64,000 bases of DNA. It comes from Seonamhaeicola aphaedonensis (GTDB lineage: Bacteria; Bacteroidota; Bacteroidia; Flavobacteriales; Flavobacteriaceae). Both the position numbers and the translations under genes were made by a program. Shown here piece after piece: positions 53,571 through 62,368 of the stretch (positions within the stretch are counted from its first letter, which is position 1; the number at the start of each line of letters is the position of its first letter). Location of the stretch: the NCBI RefSeq assembly GCF_003386195.1, contig NZ_QRDX01000001.1, forward strand, positions 124,001 through 188,000. The letters are read 5' to 3'. The notes beneath the pieces were generated by a model, which was not told the DNA's origin, ran no database searches, and was given only the letters and a program-made list of their open reading frames with translations.

Positions 53571-54494
53571 TTAATATTTATCTAACCAATTAAAATGTTT
53601 TTTAATTATAGACGCCTTATTTCCCTCAATATAGTCAATTAAAGCTTTGGCAATATTGGTTAGATTTTTTGAACTAAGCCAAATTAAATTCCAATTGGTT
53701 GTAATAGGTAATTGTTGCACTGGAATTATCTGTAATTCACCATTTGCAATAGCATTTTTAATCCCAATTAATGGCATGATAGAACAGCCTAAACCAGATA
53801 TTACAGCCTGTTTGAGTGCTTCATTTGATTTTAATTCTATCTTTTTATAAGTTGAAATTTTTCTAGAATCAATAAATTTTTCCATAGCCAAACGCGTTGC
53901 CGATCCCTGCTCTCTATATATTAAGGGTAATTTTTGAAATTCTGAATAAGACAGATATTTGCCCTTAAGTTTATAATCTTTACCGGCAACCATAAATAAT
54001 TTGTTTTCCATCAACTCTATTCTATTAATCTTTAAGTGACCTGGAATGGTAGATACCATAGCAAAATCAACTTCATTATTTTCTAATGCTCTAACCACTT
54101 CTGCCTTGTTGGTTACATCCATAATTAAGTCTACACCCTTATTCTGATTCATAAAATCAGATAAAAAATAAGGCATCACATACTTAGCCGTTGACACGAT
54201 GGCTATTTTAAGTTTTCCTGCCAGCTCCCCTTGAAATGAAAGCGCTTTATAATTAATAGCCTGCACTTCATTCAAAATATTTTCGGCAGCCTTAGCAATT
54301 TCCTCACCAAATTCTGTTATGTAAATTTTCCTGCCAACAATTTCAAAAAGAGGTGTTTTAAACTGTTCTTGAAATTTTTTTAACTGAATTGAAACAGCTG
54401 GCTGGGTTAAATAAAGCGCTTCCGAAGCTTTCGTAACACTCTGTAATTGAGTTATTTTAAGAAATATCTCAAGCTGATGCAAAGTATAATTCAT
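53571..54494 (-). CDS. LysR-family regulator (CbbR/CysB-like)
   Basis: A 307-residue LysR protein. The helix-turn-helix lies in residues 1-60 (LHQLEIFLKITQLQSVTKASEALYLTQPAVSIQLKKFQ). The two-lobed effector domain starts near residue 90 (GKLKIAIVSTAKYVMPYFL) and includes SNEALKQAVISGLGCSIMPL. It is transcribed away from the small membrane protein and the SbtA-type permease. With the inverted repeat between them, this points to CO2/bicarbonate-linked control of the permease (inference). Confidence 0.92.
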   Translation of the reverse strand: MNYTLHQLEIFLKITQLQSVTKASEALYLTQPAVSIQLKKFQEQFKTPLFEIVGRKIYITEFGEEIAKAAENILNEVQAINYKALSFQGELAGKLKIAIVSTAKYVMPYFLSDFMNQNKGVDLIMDVTNKAEVVRALENNEVDFAMVSTIPGHLKINRIELMENKLFMVAGKDYKLKGKYLSYSEFQKLPLIYREQGSATRLAMEKFIDSRKISTYKKIELKSNEALKQAVISGLGCSIMPLIGIKNAIANGELQIIPVQQLPITTNWNLIWLSSKNLTNIAKALIDYIEGNKASIIKKHFNWLDKY

Positions 54495-54501
54495 AAATAG
54501 A

Positions 54502-54543
54502 GTTTATATATTTCATAATAAATATAAATAAAAATATATAAAC
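54502..54543. promoter_or_regulatory. 12-bp inverted repeat, candidate LysR operator
   Basis: GTTTATATATTT (54502-54513) and AAATATATAAAC (54532-54543) are perfect inverted copies, 30 bases from centre to centre, in the 81-base gap between the divergent genes. Three helical turns between half-sites suits a LysR tetramer. Binding is inferred from position. Confidence 0.65.
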
Positions 54544-54575
54544 AAAAATAATAACCTTTGCAAAAAATAAATTAC

Positions 54576-54776
54576 ATGAGAGAAGCAATTAACAACGGTT
54601 TAAAAAAACTAAAAGAAAAACCAAGCACTTTAGAAGAAATAATTTTAGTAACGACCTACTTTACTTTTTTATCATTATCAATATTAAACAACAAACTTTT
54701 TTTAAAAGAACTAGCCTTGTGTGGGCTCATAATCATTTTTGCATTGATGAGCGCACGAACTAAAAACAAAAGTTAA
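54576..54776 (+). CDS. Small membrane protein upstream of sbtA
   Basis: A 66-residue protein starting at ATG 54576 (a TTG six codons earlier is possible). A charged amphipathic N-terminus (REAINNGLKKLKEKPSTLEE) is followed by two hydrophobic helices and a basic end. I do not recognise a family. It is 18 bases before sbtA, so a small partner or regulator of the permease is possible. Confidence 0.65.
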   Translation: MREAINNGLKKLKEKPSTLEEIILVTTYFTFLSLSILNNKLFLKELALCGLIIIFALMSARTKNKS

Positions 54777-54794
54777 AAAATTTAAAATAACCAA

Positions 54795-55763
54795 ATGGAT
54801 TTACATTTACTAGTAGACAACCTATCTAACCCTGCGCTTTTATTTTTCTTTTTAGGTGTTATTGCCGTACAACTTAAAAGTGACTTAAGAATACCTGAGA
54901 ACTCATCAAAATTTATTTCCTTGTACCTTCTATTGGCCATAGGTTTTAAAGGTGGTCAAGAATTGGCACACAGTGAGTTTAGTTTAGAAATTTTATGGTC
55001 TCTTCTTTTTGGTATTTTTTTGGCTGTAGCAGTTCCTGTTTATGCATATTTTATACTACGGAGAAAATTTAGTGTTGAAAATGCAGGAGCCATAGCTGCC
55101 TCTTACGGATCAGTTAGTGCCGTTACTTTCGTTACAGCCATATCATTTTTAGAACTAGAACAAATAGCTTTTAGTGGCCATATGGTTGCCGTTATGGCAT
55201 TAATGGAAGCTCCTTCTATTATGATTGGTCTTTTGTTAATTATGCTTTTTAAAGGTGGAAAGGAAAAAACCAACATACCTATGAAAAACGTTTTACAGCA
55301 TGCCCTTTTTAATGGAAGTGTGTTACTAATTCTGGGGAGTTTAGTCATAGGATTTTTGGCTAATGATGCTCAAGCAGAAGGTATTAAACCCTTCACAACA
55401 GATATTTTTAAAGGGTTTCTTGCGGTATTCTTATTAGATATGGGAATAACCAGTGGTAAAAAACTAAATGAATTTGTCAAAAAAGGAAAGTTCGCATTAA
55501 TATTTGCAATCATAGTACCTATTGTTAACGGATGCATTGTAGCTTTCTCTACCGGAAGCTTTATTACAGGAACAGGAAACAGGCTTTTATTTGCCATTTT
55601 AGCAGCCAGCGCATCCTACATAGCAGTACCCGCAGCCATGAAAATTGCGGTACCAAAAGCAAGCCCAAGCTTATACATACCAATGGCCTTAGCCATAACA
55701 TTCCCTTTTAATATAACCTTGGGAATGCCACTATACTTATATATTATTCAAAATACATTTTAA
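54795..55763 (+). CDS. sbtA: SbtA-type sodium-dependent bicarbonate permease
   Basis: A 322-residue membrane protein with about ten helices in two inverted repeats. Family phrases are NPALLFFFLGVIAVQLKSDLRIPE, AIGFKGGQELA, GAIAASYGSVSAVTF and EAPSIMIGLLL. SbtA proteins take up HCO3- with Na+ in cyanobacteria and occur in other bacteria. Here it may feed anaplerotic or fatty-acid carboxylations, but bicarbonate as the substrate is by homology only. Confidence 0.85.
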   Translation: MDLHLLVDNLSNPALLFFFLGVIAVQLKSDLRIPENSSKFISLYLLLAIGFKGGQELAHSEFSLEILWSLLFGIFLAVAVPVYAYFILRRKFSVENAGAIAASYGSVSAVTFVTAISFLELEQIAFSGHMVAVMALMEAPSIMIGLLLIMLFKGGKEKTNIPMKNVLQHALFNGSVLLILGSLVIGFLANDAQAEGIKPFTTDIFKGFLAVFLLDMGITSGKKLNEFVKKGKFALIFAIIVPIVNGCIVAFSTGSFITGTGNRLLFAILAASASYIAVPAAMKIAVPKASPSLYIPMALAITFPFNITLGMPLYLYIIQNTF

Positions 55764-55781
55764 TTTAAAAACTCAAAAATT

Positions 55782-56093
55782 ATGAAAAAATCAATAACAC
55801 AAAAAACCATGACTAGAGCAAAAAATAAAAGCATTGATCTTATAGATGGTGTTTTTAACGTATCTGATGCAGCCGACATTATTAATAGTGTACTTGATGT
55901 GAAAATTAACTACCACAAGTTAAAAAGACTATCTAGAACAGAAGGTAATATTAATGATTTGTGTGAATATGATAATGCAAGAATTGATGAACTTATAAAA
56001 GCTAAAGAAGATACTAGGATTTTCTTTAACGAATTAAGACAATCTGGTAAAAAGTTAAAGATTAACGGTATAATAAGTATTGAAGAAGCATAG
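55782..56093 (+). CDS. Uncharacterised 103-residue protein after sbtA
   Basis: A small soluble basic protein with no signal peptide. It has a helical pattern (VFNVSDAADIINSVLDVKINYHKLKRLSRTEG) and a conserved-looking C-terminus (KAKEDTRIFFNELRQSGKKLKINGIISIEE). It is not a PII-like SbtB: the fold pattern and T-loop are absent. It is 18 bases after sbtA, so it is probably in the same operon. Function unknown. Confidence 0.75.
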   Translation: MKKSITQKTMTRAKNKSIDLIDGVFNVSDAADIINSVLDVKINYHKLKRLSRTEGNINDLCEYDNARIDELIKAKEDTRIFFNELRQSGKKLKINGIISIEEA

Positions 56094-56126
56094 TAAATTT
56101 TATTTGTCATATAATAATTTAAGTTT

Positions 56127-56160
56127 ATAACCCCTTCATAATATTGATGGGGTTATATTT
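56127..56160. terminator. Terminator between the sbtA operon and the lipid operon
   Basis: ATAACCCC / GGGGTTAT (56127-56134 and 56149-56156) with a 14-base loop and a T-run on the plus strand ends the sbtA unit. A/T flanks could also serve the convergent operon. Confidence 0.75.
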
Positions 56161-56181
56161 TTTCCTAAATTATTATCGTTT

Positions 56182-57159
56182 TCATATTTGCGATTTTTCA
56201 GGTCTAAAAAACAAAAATACCTCAAAAAAAAGATAGAATATTATAATAACTACTAACCAATTAGGATGGATATCTAAAATCACTGCGATTTGCCATAATA
56301 TAAAGCTCCTAACTGTCATTTCAACTGGAATTGAGGCATATGATTCTTCCTTGACCTTTGCTAAATGTGCATATATCTGACCATAAATAGTTAATATTGT
56401 AGCTATTGATGCTATGCCTATTCCAATCCCTGTTTCTACTGTTAACAAAACTAGAACTGTACTTAATAAAACAATAATATCTCCAATCCACACCGTTCTG
56501 TTCCAACCAAAAACAACCGGAAAAGTTTTATATCCAGTTTCTCTATCTGCCGATATATCTTTTAAATATCCCATTAACACGAAATTGGTATAAGACATGA
56601 AACTTAATAAAACCAGCATCAATAATTTACTAGAAAATGACTTAGAATCTACAATAGAAATGTATCCCATTAACGGTAATAGAGCCACAATCCAAGCATT
56701 ATAAAATGGTCCAACAAACCAAAAATTCTTTTTAAAATATGAATATGTTATTAATCCAAAAACACTTAAAGCCCCTAAGATAATATTCCAAAAATTCAAG
56801 TAAACTAAAATGATCACACTTAAAACAAGACCGAGTATACTAACTATTCTAACTGATTTGATTGAAATTACACCTTTTGATAATGGTCGATAAGGAGCCG
56901 ATATAGAATCAGTATCAATCTGCCATGTATCTGTAAGTGCTTGCCCAAAACCATAACCTAAAAACAGCGGAACAAAAGCCAAATATATTGACCATAAGTT
57001 TGTACTGATATTTTCTGTTACAGCAATAGCTATTCCACTCAATCCTACAATTCCTGATAGAAACAATAAATATGGCCGACACTGAATTAAATAAGCTTTG
57101 AAGAATTTAAAATTAAAAATGGGATAGGTATTTTTCATTTTAGAGTTTTTTCTGTTCAT
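56182..57159 (-). CDS. UbiA-family prenyltransferase
   Basis: A 325-residue protein with about nine hydrophobic helices. The first Asp-rich loop is GQALTDTWQIDTDSISAPYRPLSKG, and the second is GYLKDISADRETGYKTFPVVFG. Both are typical of UbiA-type intramembrane prenyltransferases. A start at the inner Met (MKNTYPIF, residue 8) is possible. It is the last gene of the seven-gene minus-strand operon, 10 bases after the lipid kinase gene. It should attach a polyprenyl group to an acceptor. The acceptor is unknown. Confidence 0.85.
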   Translation of the reverse strand: MNRKNSKMKNTYPIFNFKFFKAYLIQCRPYLLFLSGIVGLSGIAIAVTENISTNLWSIYLAFVPLFLGYGFGQALTDTWQIDTDSISAPYRPLSKGVISIKSVRIVSILGLVLSVIILVYLNFWNIILGALSVFGLITYSYFKKNFWFVGPFYNAWIVALLPLMGYISIVDSKSFSSKLLMLVLLSFMSYTNFVLMGYLKDISADRETGYKTFPVVFGWNRTVWIGDIIVLLSTVLVLLTVETGIGIGIASIATILTIYGQIYAHLAKVKEESYASIPVEMTVRSFILWQIAVILDIHPNWLVVIIIFYLFFEVFLFFRPEKSQI

Positions 57160-57169
57160 TTTTAATACA

Positions 57170-58114
57170 TTAATTCATTATATATATTGCATTAGGAACA
57201 ACTGAAAACCTACAATTTTTTCCTATAAAAACCTCTCCATCTGCCTCAATAGGCATAGGCTTACCGATGAATACATTTAAACTCTTTAGTTTATATGTTT
57301 TTCTTTTAGAATTAGTACTAAATTTACCCTTAATAAGAGCAATTAAAGTTCTCAAAAGCTCAACCTTATTCATTCTATCACAGTAGTTCAACCCTAAAAC
57401 ATTATCATTAAAAGATATATTTTGTTCATACCTAAAACTACCTGAAATATTTGGGTTTTTAATTACTGATAAATTAGACAAAGTAATAGTTTCGTTAATC
57501 TTATCATCTATTAATAGTTCTGCGTTATAATTCCTATATAAAAAAATAGTTTTTACAGCAGTAAAAAAAATAGCAGCATCCACCCAATATCTTTTAAGAA
57601 ATTTAAGAAAAAACTTTGGATGATTGAACCTATAATTAGCTTCAGCAGTAATACCCATGCTTGCATTTATTATGAAATATCTTGTATGGAATTGCTCATT
57701 AATATCTTCGTATGTAATTTTCCCTACATCATATAATTGACAAATCTTCCAATTAATTTTCACAGGCACATTCTTCACATATTTATTAAAAGGTTTATGA
57801 AAGTCGTTGCTGGAACCCAAACCTATACCTCCAATATATACTTGCCTAGAATCACTTTTTTCGATATTTAATAGAACATTAAGCATATAATTCAGGCTTC
57901 CATCACCACCTGCACTAACAAACCCATCAATTTTTTTTTCATGATACAAACTCTTTATCATCCCATTAAAATCACACGGAGGCATATATGTAACGATTTC
58001 TGTTTCCTCAGGAAAAATATCAAGTATACTTGAACATATTTCTTTCCACTTGTTAGCAGACTTTCCTTGTCTTGCATTTAGATTGACTAATATTACTAGT
58101 TTTTTAGGTTTCAT
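57170..58114 (-). CDS. Diacylglycerol-kinase-family lipid kinase
   Basis: A 314-residue protein with the DAGK catalytic pattern: VNLNARQGKSANKW at the start, the glycine loop VSAGGDGSLNYMLNVLL and the substrate-side motif GIGLGSSNDFHKPF. The C-terminal sandwich closes with GKPMPIEADGEVF. It should phosphorylate a lipid hydroxyl with ATP. Its ATG overlaps the stop of the RND gene by one base (TAATG), so the two are translationally coupled. Confidence 0.87.
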   Translation of the reverse strand: MKPKKLVILVNLNARQGKSANKWKEICSSILDIFPEETEIVTYMPPCDFNGMIKSLYHEKKIDGFVSAGGDGSLNYMLNVLLNIEKSDSRQVYIGGIGLGSSNDFHKPFNKYVKNVPVKINWKICQLYDVGKITYEDINEQFHTRYFIINASMGITAEANYRFNHPKFFLKFLKRYWVDAAIFFTAVKTIFLYRNYNAELLIDDKINETITLSNLSVIKNPNISGSFRYEQNISFNDNVLGLNYCDRMNKVELLRTLIALIKGKFSTNSKRKTYKLKSLNVFIGKPMPIEADGEVFIGKNCRFSVVPNAIYIMN

Positions 58115-60366
58115 TAAATATATTTTTTAAACCAGGTTAACATTAGTACGGGAGCCAAAATTAAATCCACTGTTAGTGTTATGAATACCGTTATTCCTAT
58201 GAGAATTCCAAGAGTAAATACTTCCATAAATCCAGAACAAATTAATACGCTAAATCCACCTAATAAAATAAAACTAGTACCTAGTATTGCTTTGCCGCAT
58301 TCTTCCAAAGCTTTTAAAATTGAATGTTTCAAACTACTACCTTTTTTTCTTTCTAATTGAAAACTACTCAGGAAATGTATGGTATCATCAATAGCTATTA
58401 CAAATCCTATAGTGAAAATAATAGAGGTTGCTCCTCTTAACTCTATACCTGTAAGCCCCATTATACCTGCAACAATTAAAATTGGCACAAGGTTTAAAAT
58501 TAGGGTCAAAAAAACTAATGCTACTTTTTTATATATACAACCTAAGGTTATTGCTACAGAAATAATTGCTATTATTAACCCATAAATCATATTGTCTATA
58601 CGTACTTTATGTGCTCTATCAACCAAATAATCTTTTCCAGTTATTCTTGCTTGAACTTTTGTGGTATCAATTAATGTGTTTATATAACCTAATATTTCAT
58701 TATTTTTTTCATTAATATTCAACCTTCCTATGTCCTTCATTCTTCCCGAAAATTTATAAATACTATGTTCCTTATTAAATAAATAGTTTCCATTGTTAAA
58801 TACACCTATATGCTTATCATATTTTGAAATACTTTTTTCATCACTTGGAATAGGGTTCGCTTTGAACGAAAAGGGCTTGTAGGCTCTATGAAATAATTTA
58901 TAAAACAAAATTGGTGACTTAATTGAATTTACGTAATCTAAACTATCGAGGAAATTTTGAATATTCAAACCCATTTCTAATATATCGGGTTCATTTAATT
59001 TAACACCTTTTTTTGCTATTAAAAGCAATTCAAAATCTCTTGCGCCACCAAAGTTTTTTTCAAAAAAAGAGTAATTATTAGAAAGTTCACTATTACTTGG
59101 CACATTAGACAATTTATAGTTATTCACATTAATAAAAAAAATCGAAATAACAGAAAAAATTGATATGCTTATATATGTCACCAAAACACTTTTAGGTTGA
59201 CCATTAAACCACTGAGCTTTCTTAATAATCACTTTTGACAAGTTTTCAAAAAAATTACTTGATGAAAAAGTGATTTTATTTTTAGTCATTAAGAAAAATA
59301 CAGGAGTAAGAGAAACGGTTATTAAATAAACTAAAAGTATTGACAATCCAGCCTCCAAACCAAACTCTCTAATTGCTGGCATTGGAGAAATATACATAAC
59401 AAAAAAACCAATAGCTGTTGTAAAAGAGGTTACAAATGTTGTTTTACCAACTTCTTTTAACGTAACATAAAGTGCTTTTTTTTTGCAAACCTCATTTACT
59501 CTCAACGAATTGTATTTGTATGACAAATGGATGACATCTGAAATTCCAATTATTAATATTATTACTGGAAATAAATTAGCCATAATACCCAATGGCTTAT
59601 TAAAGTAAGCCATACCTCCTAAAAAAATAACAAGTGAAACAAAAACGACAATCAATGGAAATATAATTGCAATAAATTTTCTAAATATTAAGACAAGTGT
59701 GACTATTAAAAAAACAAAAAACCAAAGTGTAAAATCTTTTATTTCAAGAGAGAGCAAATCCTTGAAGGAAGTTTCAAGGTACTTATCACCAATTATATAA
59801 GAGTTTATTGTTAAACTATTTCTTAATTTTTCTAGTTTATTTAATAATAATACTGTATCGCTATTATCTAAATTATCTTCAATCTCAATCCAAACAAATA
59901 AAGCATTACTTTCTTTATTAATGAAGTATTGTGTCCATTCATAATCTTTAAAAACTTTTTTAAGATCTATGGCTATGTTGGAACTATCATCTTTATTCAA
60001 ATAATGTAATTGCGTTAAACCAAGAAACGTATTATACGGGTAGGATAGATCAATTAATGAACTAACTCTTCTTATTTCAGCAAACCTCTTTAGACTATCT
60101 ATGAAAATTTTAGAGGTATCTAAAAAGCTTTGGTCAAAAGAATACTTCGGATTCTCTAAAGCTATTACAAGAATATTACTATAATCTTTAAATTGAGAAT
60201 TCACTTGTTTATAAAAGGTATACTCTGGGTCGTTTTCAGGGAAAAACTGATAAAAATCTGTGTTATACTTTATTCGATTCAATATTGATATAGAATAAAC
60301 AGTAAACACAATTACAATTACTAGTAAAACATAACGATATTTAATCCATTGCTTTATCATAAACAC
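58114..60366 (-). CDS. RND/MMPL-family lipid exporter
   Basis: A 750-residue inner-membrane protein with the MMPL plan: one N-terminal helix, a periplasmic domain, a five-helix bundle (GIMANLFPVIILIIGISDVIHLSYKY), a second periplasmic domain, and a second bundle (GATSIIFTIGFVIAIDDTIHFLSSF). The conserved charged residues of both bundles are visible. MMPL proteins export lipids or lipid-linked products. In this operon it likely moves the product of the neighbouring enzymes out of the cytoplasm (inference). It overlaps the GNAT gene by 10 bases. Confidence 0.85.
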   Translation of the reverse strand: MFMIKQWIKYRYVLLVIVIVFTVYSISILNRIKYNTDFYQFFPENDPEYTFYKQVNSQFKDYSNILVIALENPKYSFDQSFLDTSKIFIDSLKRFAEIRRVSSLIDLSYPYNTFLGLTQLHYLNKDDSSNIAIDLKKVFKDYEWTQYFINKESNALFVWIEIEDNLDNSDTVLLLNKLEKLRNSLTINSYIIGDKYLETSFKDLLSLEIKDFTLWFFVFLIVTLVLIFRKFIAIIFPLIVVFVSLVIFLGGMAYFNKPLGIMANLFPVIILIIGISDVIHLSYKYNSLRVNEVCKKKALYVTLKEVGKTTFVTSFTTAIGFFVMYISPMPAIREFGLEAGLSILLVYLITVSLTPVFFLMTKNKITFSSSNFFENLSKVIIKKAQWFNGQPKSVLVTYISISIFSVISIFFINVNNYKLSNVPSNSELSNNYSFFEKNFGGARDFELLLIAKKGVKLNEPDILEMGLNIQNFLDSLDYVNSIKSPILFYKLFHRAYKPFSFKANPIPSDEKSISKYDKHIGVFNNGNYLFNKEHSIYKFSGRMKDIGRLNINEKNNEILGYINTLIDTTKVQARITGKDYLVDRAHKVRIDNMIYGLIIAIISVAITLGCIYKKVALVFLTLILNLVPILIVAGIMGLTGIELRGATSIIFTIGFVIAIDDTIHFLSSFQLERKKGSSLKHSILKALEECGKAILGTSFILLGGFSVLICSGFMEVFTLGILIGITVFITLTVDLILAPVLMLTWFKKYI

Positions 60367-61298
60367 CTAACATCTAAACTTATAAAATCATTTTGATCTA
60401 CAGGGAAAGTGCTACATATCTGATAAGCATAAGAATTAATTGAAATAGGTTTTAAAACCGAATATAAGCCTGAGCTTTTAGTACAAGCTACTAAAAGGTA
60501 TTTAATATTTTGCTTTTCGAGAAAATCTAAAATGGAGTTTACTTCGTCTTTTGAAGGTATATTATCATAAACTAAGATACCAAAGTTTAGTTCATCTCCT
60601 TCTTTAGGGAGTTGTTTACTATATGCTTGAAAGAAGGTTAAAATATAATTGATTAACTTAATTAAAAAGTGAAGTTTTCTAATTTTTAAATGATATATAA
60701 GGTTTGTTTTCCAAACTTTTGGTTTTCCGTTGATAAAGTAAAAAAAAGACTTTACTTTTTGTTTATTTATTGGAGCATATACAGTTAATTTTTCAGAAAT
60801 AGATTGGTTGTAGCTTCTTTTCAATCTTCTGTTGGTTGGAATTGTGAGATACGAAAAAGGGTATTTATAGAGTTTTAGACCTAGAATTCCGGCAGATTTA
60901 CGTACTGCTTTGTTACCTTTTTTCATTGTTAGAAAGACATTTGAGACGTTGTTAGGTAAATAAAAATTCTTATAAGCATACATCCCCATTTTCTTTGTTA
61001 AACCTTCTCCCCTTGCATGCTTTGCTACCCTTACATCATAACAATAACCAAGATTCCTTTTTGTATTATTAATGACAATTGACACAATTGAGGCAGCCAA
61101 AACACCTAATAATTCACCATTAAAATCAACTGCAAGATATATTTGATACTTTTCAAAATTCTCCGAGCGCCTAACAAAAGATGTTTTAACCATTTCAAGT
61201 TGAATCCATTTTCCTTGAAGTGCATTCTTTTCCAAAGCAAGTAAAGCAGCTTCATACTTTTCTGAGTATGGAATTATTTCATATTGAAAACTGTTCAT
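60357..61298 (-). CDS. GNAT-like acyltransferase
   Basis: A 313-residue protein. The N-terminal half looks like a GNAT fold: FNGELLGVLAASIVSI and the acyl-CoA loop VAKHARGEGLTKKMGMYAYKNF, which is a degenerate R/QxxGxG. The C-terminal half (about 180-313) has no motif I know. It overlaps the BtaA-like gene by four bases (ATGA) and the RND gene by 10. It may acylate an amine made by its neighbours. Acceptor and acyl donor are not readable. Confidence 0.6.
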   Translation of the reverse strand: MNSFQYEIIPYSEKYEAALLALEKNALQGKWIQLEMVKTSFVRRSENFEKYQIYLAVDFNGELLGVLAASIVSIVINNTKRNLGYCYDVRVAKHARGEGLTKKMGMYAYKNFYLPNNVSNVFLTMKKGNKAVRKSAGILGLKLYKYPFSYLTIPTNRRLKRSYNQSISEKLTVYAPINKQKVKSFFYFINGKPKVWKTNLIYHLKIRKLHFLIKLINYILTFFQAYSKQLPKEGDELNFGILVYDNIPSKDEVNSILDFLEKQNIKYLLVACTKSSGLYSVLKPISINSYAYQICSTFPVDQNDFISLDVRCL

Positions 61299-62368
61299 AA
61301 CTTTTCTACTAAATGAACTTTGTACATTTTAGTGCTCTCCATATTTGAAACATCTTTAACCTTATATCCCAATGCTTTAATTTTTTTGATAATATTAGTA
61401 TCAATATGATTTCTTAAGTAAGATCTAAACACAAAGGCACATTTGTCAGATACTTTCAAAGCTTTTATGCATTTTATAACATAGTCTGTTTTATGAAAAC
61501 TTAAAATATCAGACATCGATAAAAAAACATTAGAATTATATGATTTAAAAGCATTACTTTCTAGAAAGTTTAACACGTCATTATTTATAAATTGTATTTC
61601 AATTTTTTTTTTCCTTAACCTATCTTGAATTTTTTTTAAAGTTTCAGGATTTTGGGATGTTGGTAAAAACTCTACATCCATTTTTTTTAAAGACCCAAAG
61701 AAAACTAAATAGGCCATAAAAGATTTGTGAATTTCTTTTTTATCTATCAATTCTTGAAAGCCTTTAGTAATTATTGAAGCATCCACACCTTTGCCAATAA
61801 ATGCAGGATCCTTATTCCCCAGTAGCAAATAACTTGTTTTTTTTGAGAATATATTTTTTACAATTTTCCATCTAAATTTTGAATAACTATTATAATCTTG
61901 ATTAAACATTTTTAAAAATGAAACTCCTAAAAATACATTTAATAATGGTCTAGCCTTAGATAAAAATTTTTCATATTGACCAATATTTAGTATTCCTTTT
62001 TTTATAATACGATGATTTTTGTTCCAATAATTCCTTGTAGAGGCTTCTAATTTATTTTGGAGTTTCATAAAATACATCATCCTTTCATTCGCAGACATTT
62101 CAGAAGCACCCGTAAACCTCAAATAGCCCTCAACATCAAGTTCAGTTAATGCTAATAATTTTAATTTCAATAATTCAATAGCATCAGAATTTGTATCTAC
62201 CGCAAAGACTTGTTTTAGATGAGTATTACTTAGTAAGGCTATAAGGCGTTCACCACTACCAATAACAGAAATCACTGAATAGTATCCTTTGCTGAAAGCT
62301 ATTTCGGGAGAGGAATCTTCATTAACATGAGAATACCATATCATATTAAGAATTTTTAGCTGAATCAT
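61295..62368 (-). CDS. DUF3419/BtaA-like aminocarboxypropyl transferase
   Basis: A 357-residue protein of the DUF3419 family: the opening MIWYSHVNEDSSPEIAFSKG and SAM-binding-like VISVIGSGERLIALLS with AVDTNSDAIELLKLKLLAL. A C-terminal Rossmann-like part has FLSMSDILSFHKTDYVIKCI. BtaA enzymes move the 3-amino-3-carboxypropyl group of SAM onto diacylglycerol in betaine-lipid synthesis. Here the acceptor may differ, as there is no BtaB methyltransferase next to it. It overlaps the oxoamine synthase gene by 23 bases. Confidence 0.72.
   Translation of the reverse strand: MIQLKILNMIWYSHVNEDSSPEIAFSKGYYSVISVIGSGERLIALLSNTHLKQVFAVDTNSDAIELLKLKLLALTELDVEGYLRFTGASEMSANERMMYFMKLQNKLEASTRNYWNKNHRIIKKGILNIGQYEKFLSKARPLLNVFLGVSFLKMFNQDYNSYSKFRWKIVKNIFSKKTSYLLLGNKDPAFIGKGVDASIITKGFQELIDKKEIHKSFMAYLVFFGSLKKMDVEFLPTSQNPETLKKIQDRLRKKKIEIQFINNDVLNFLESNAFKSYNSNVFLSMSDILSFHKTDYVIKCIKALKVSDKCAFVFRSYLRNHIDTNIIKKIKALGYKVKDVSNMESTKMYKVHLVEKL

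Noticed and set aside
55782-56093. SbtB (PII-like) partner of SbtA
   Set aside because: The protein is of similar size, but its sequence shows neither the PII fold pattern nor the nucleotide-binding loops.
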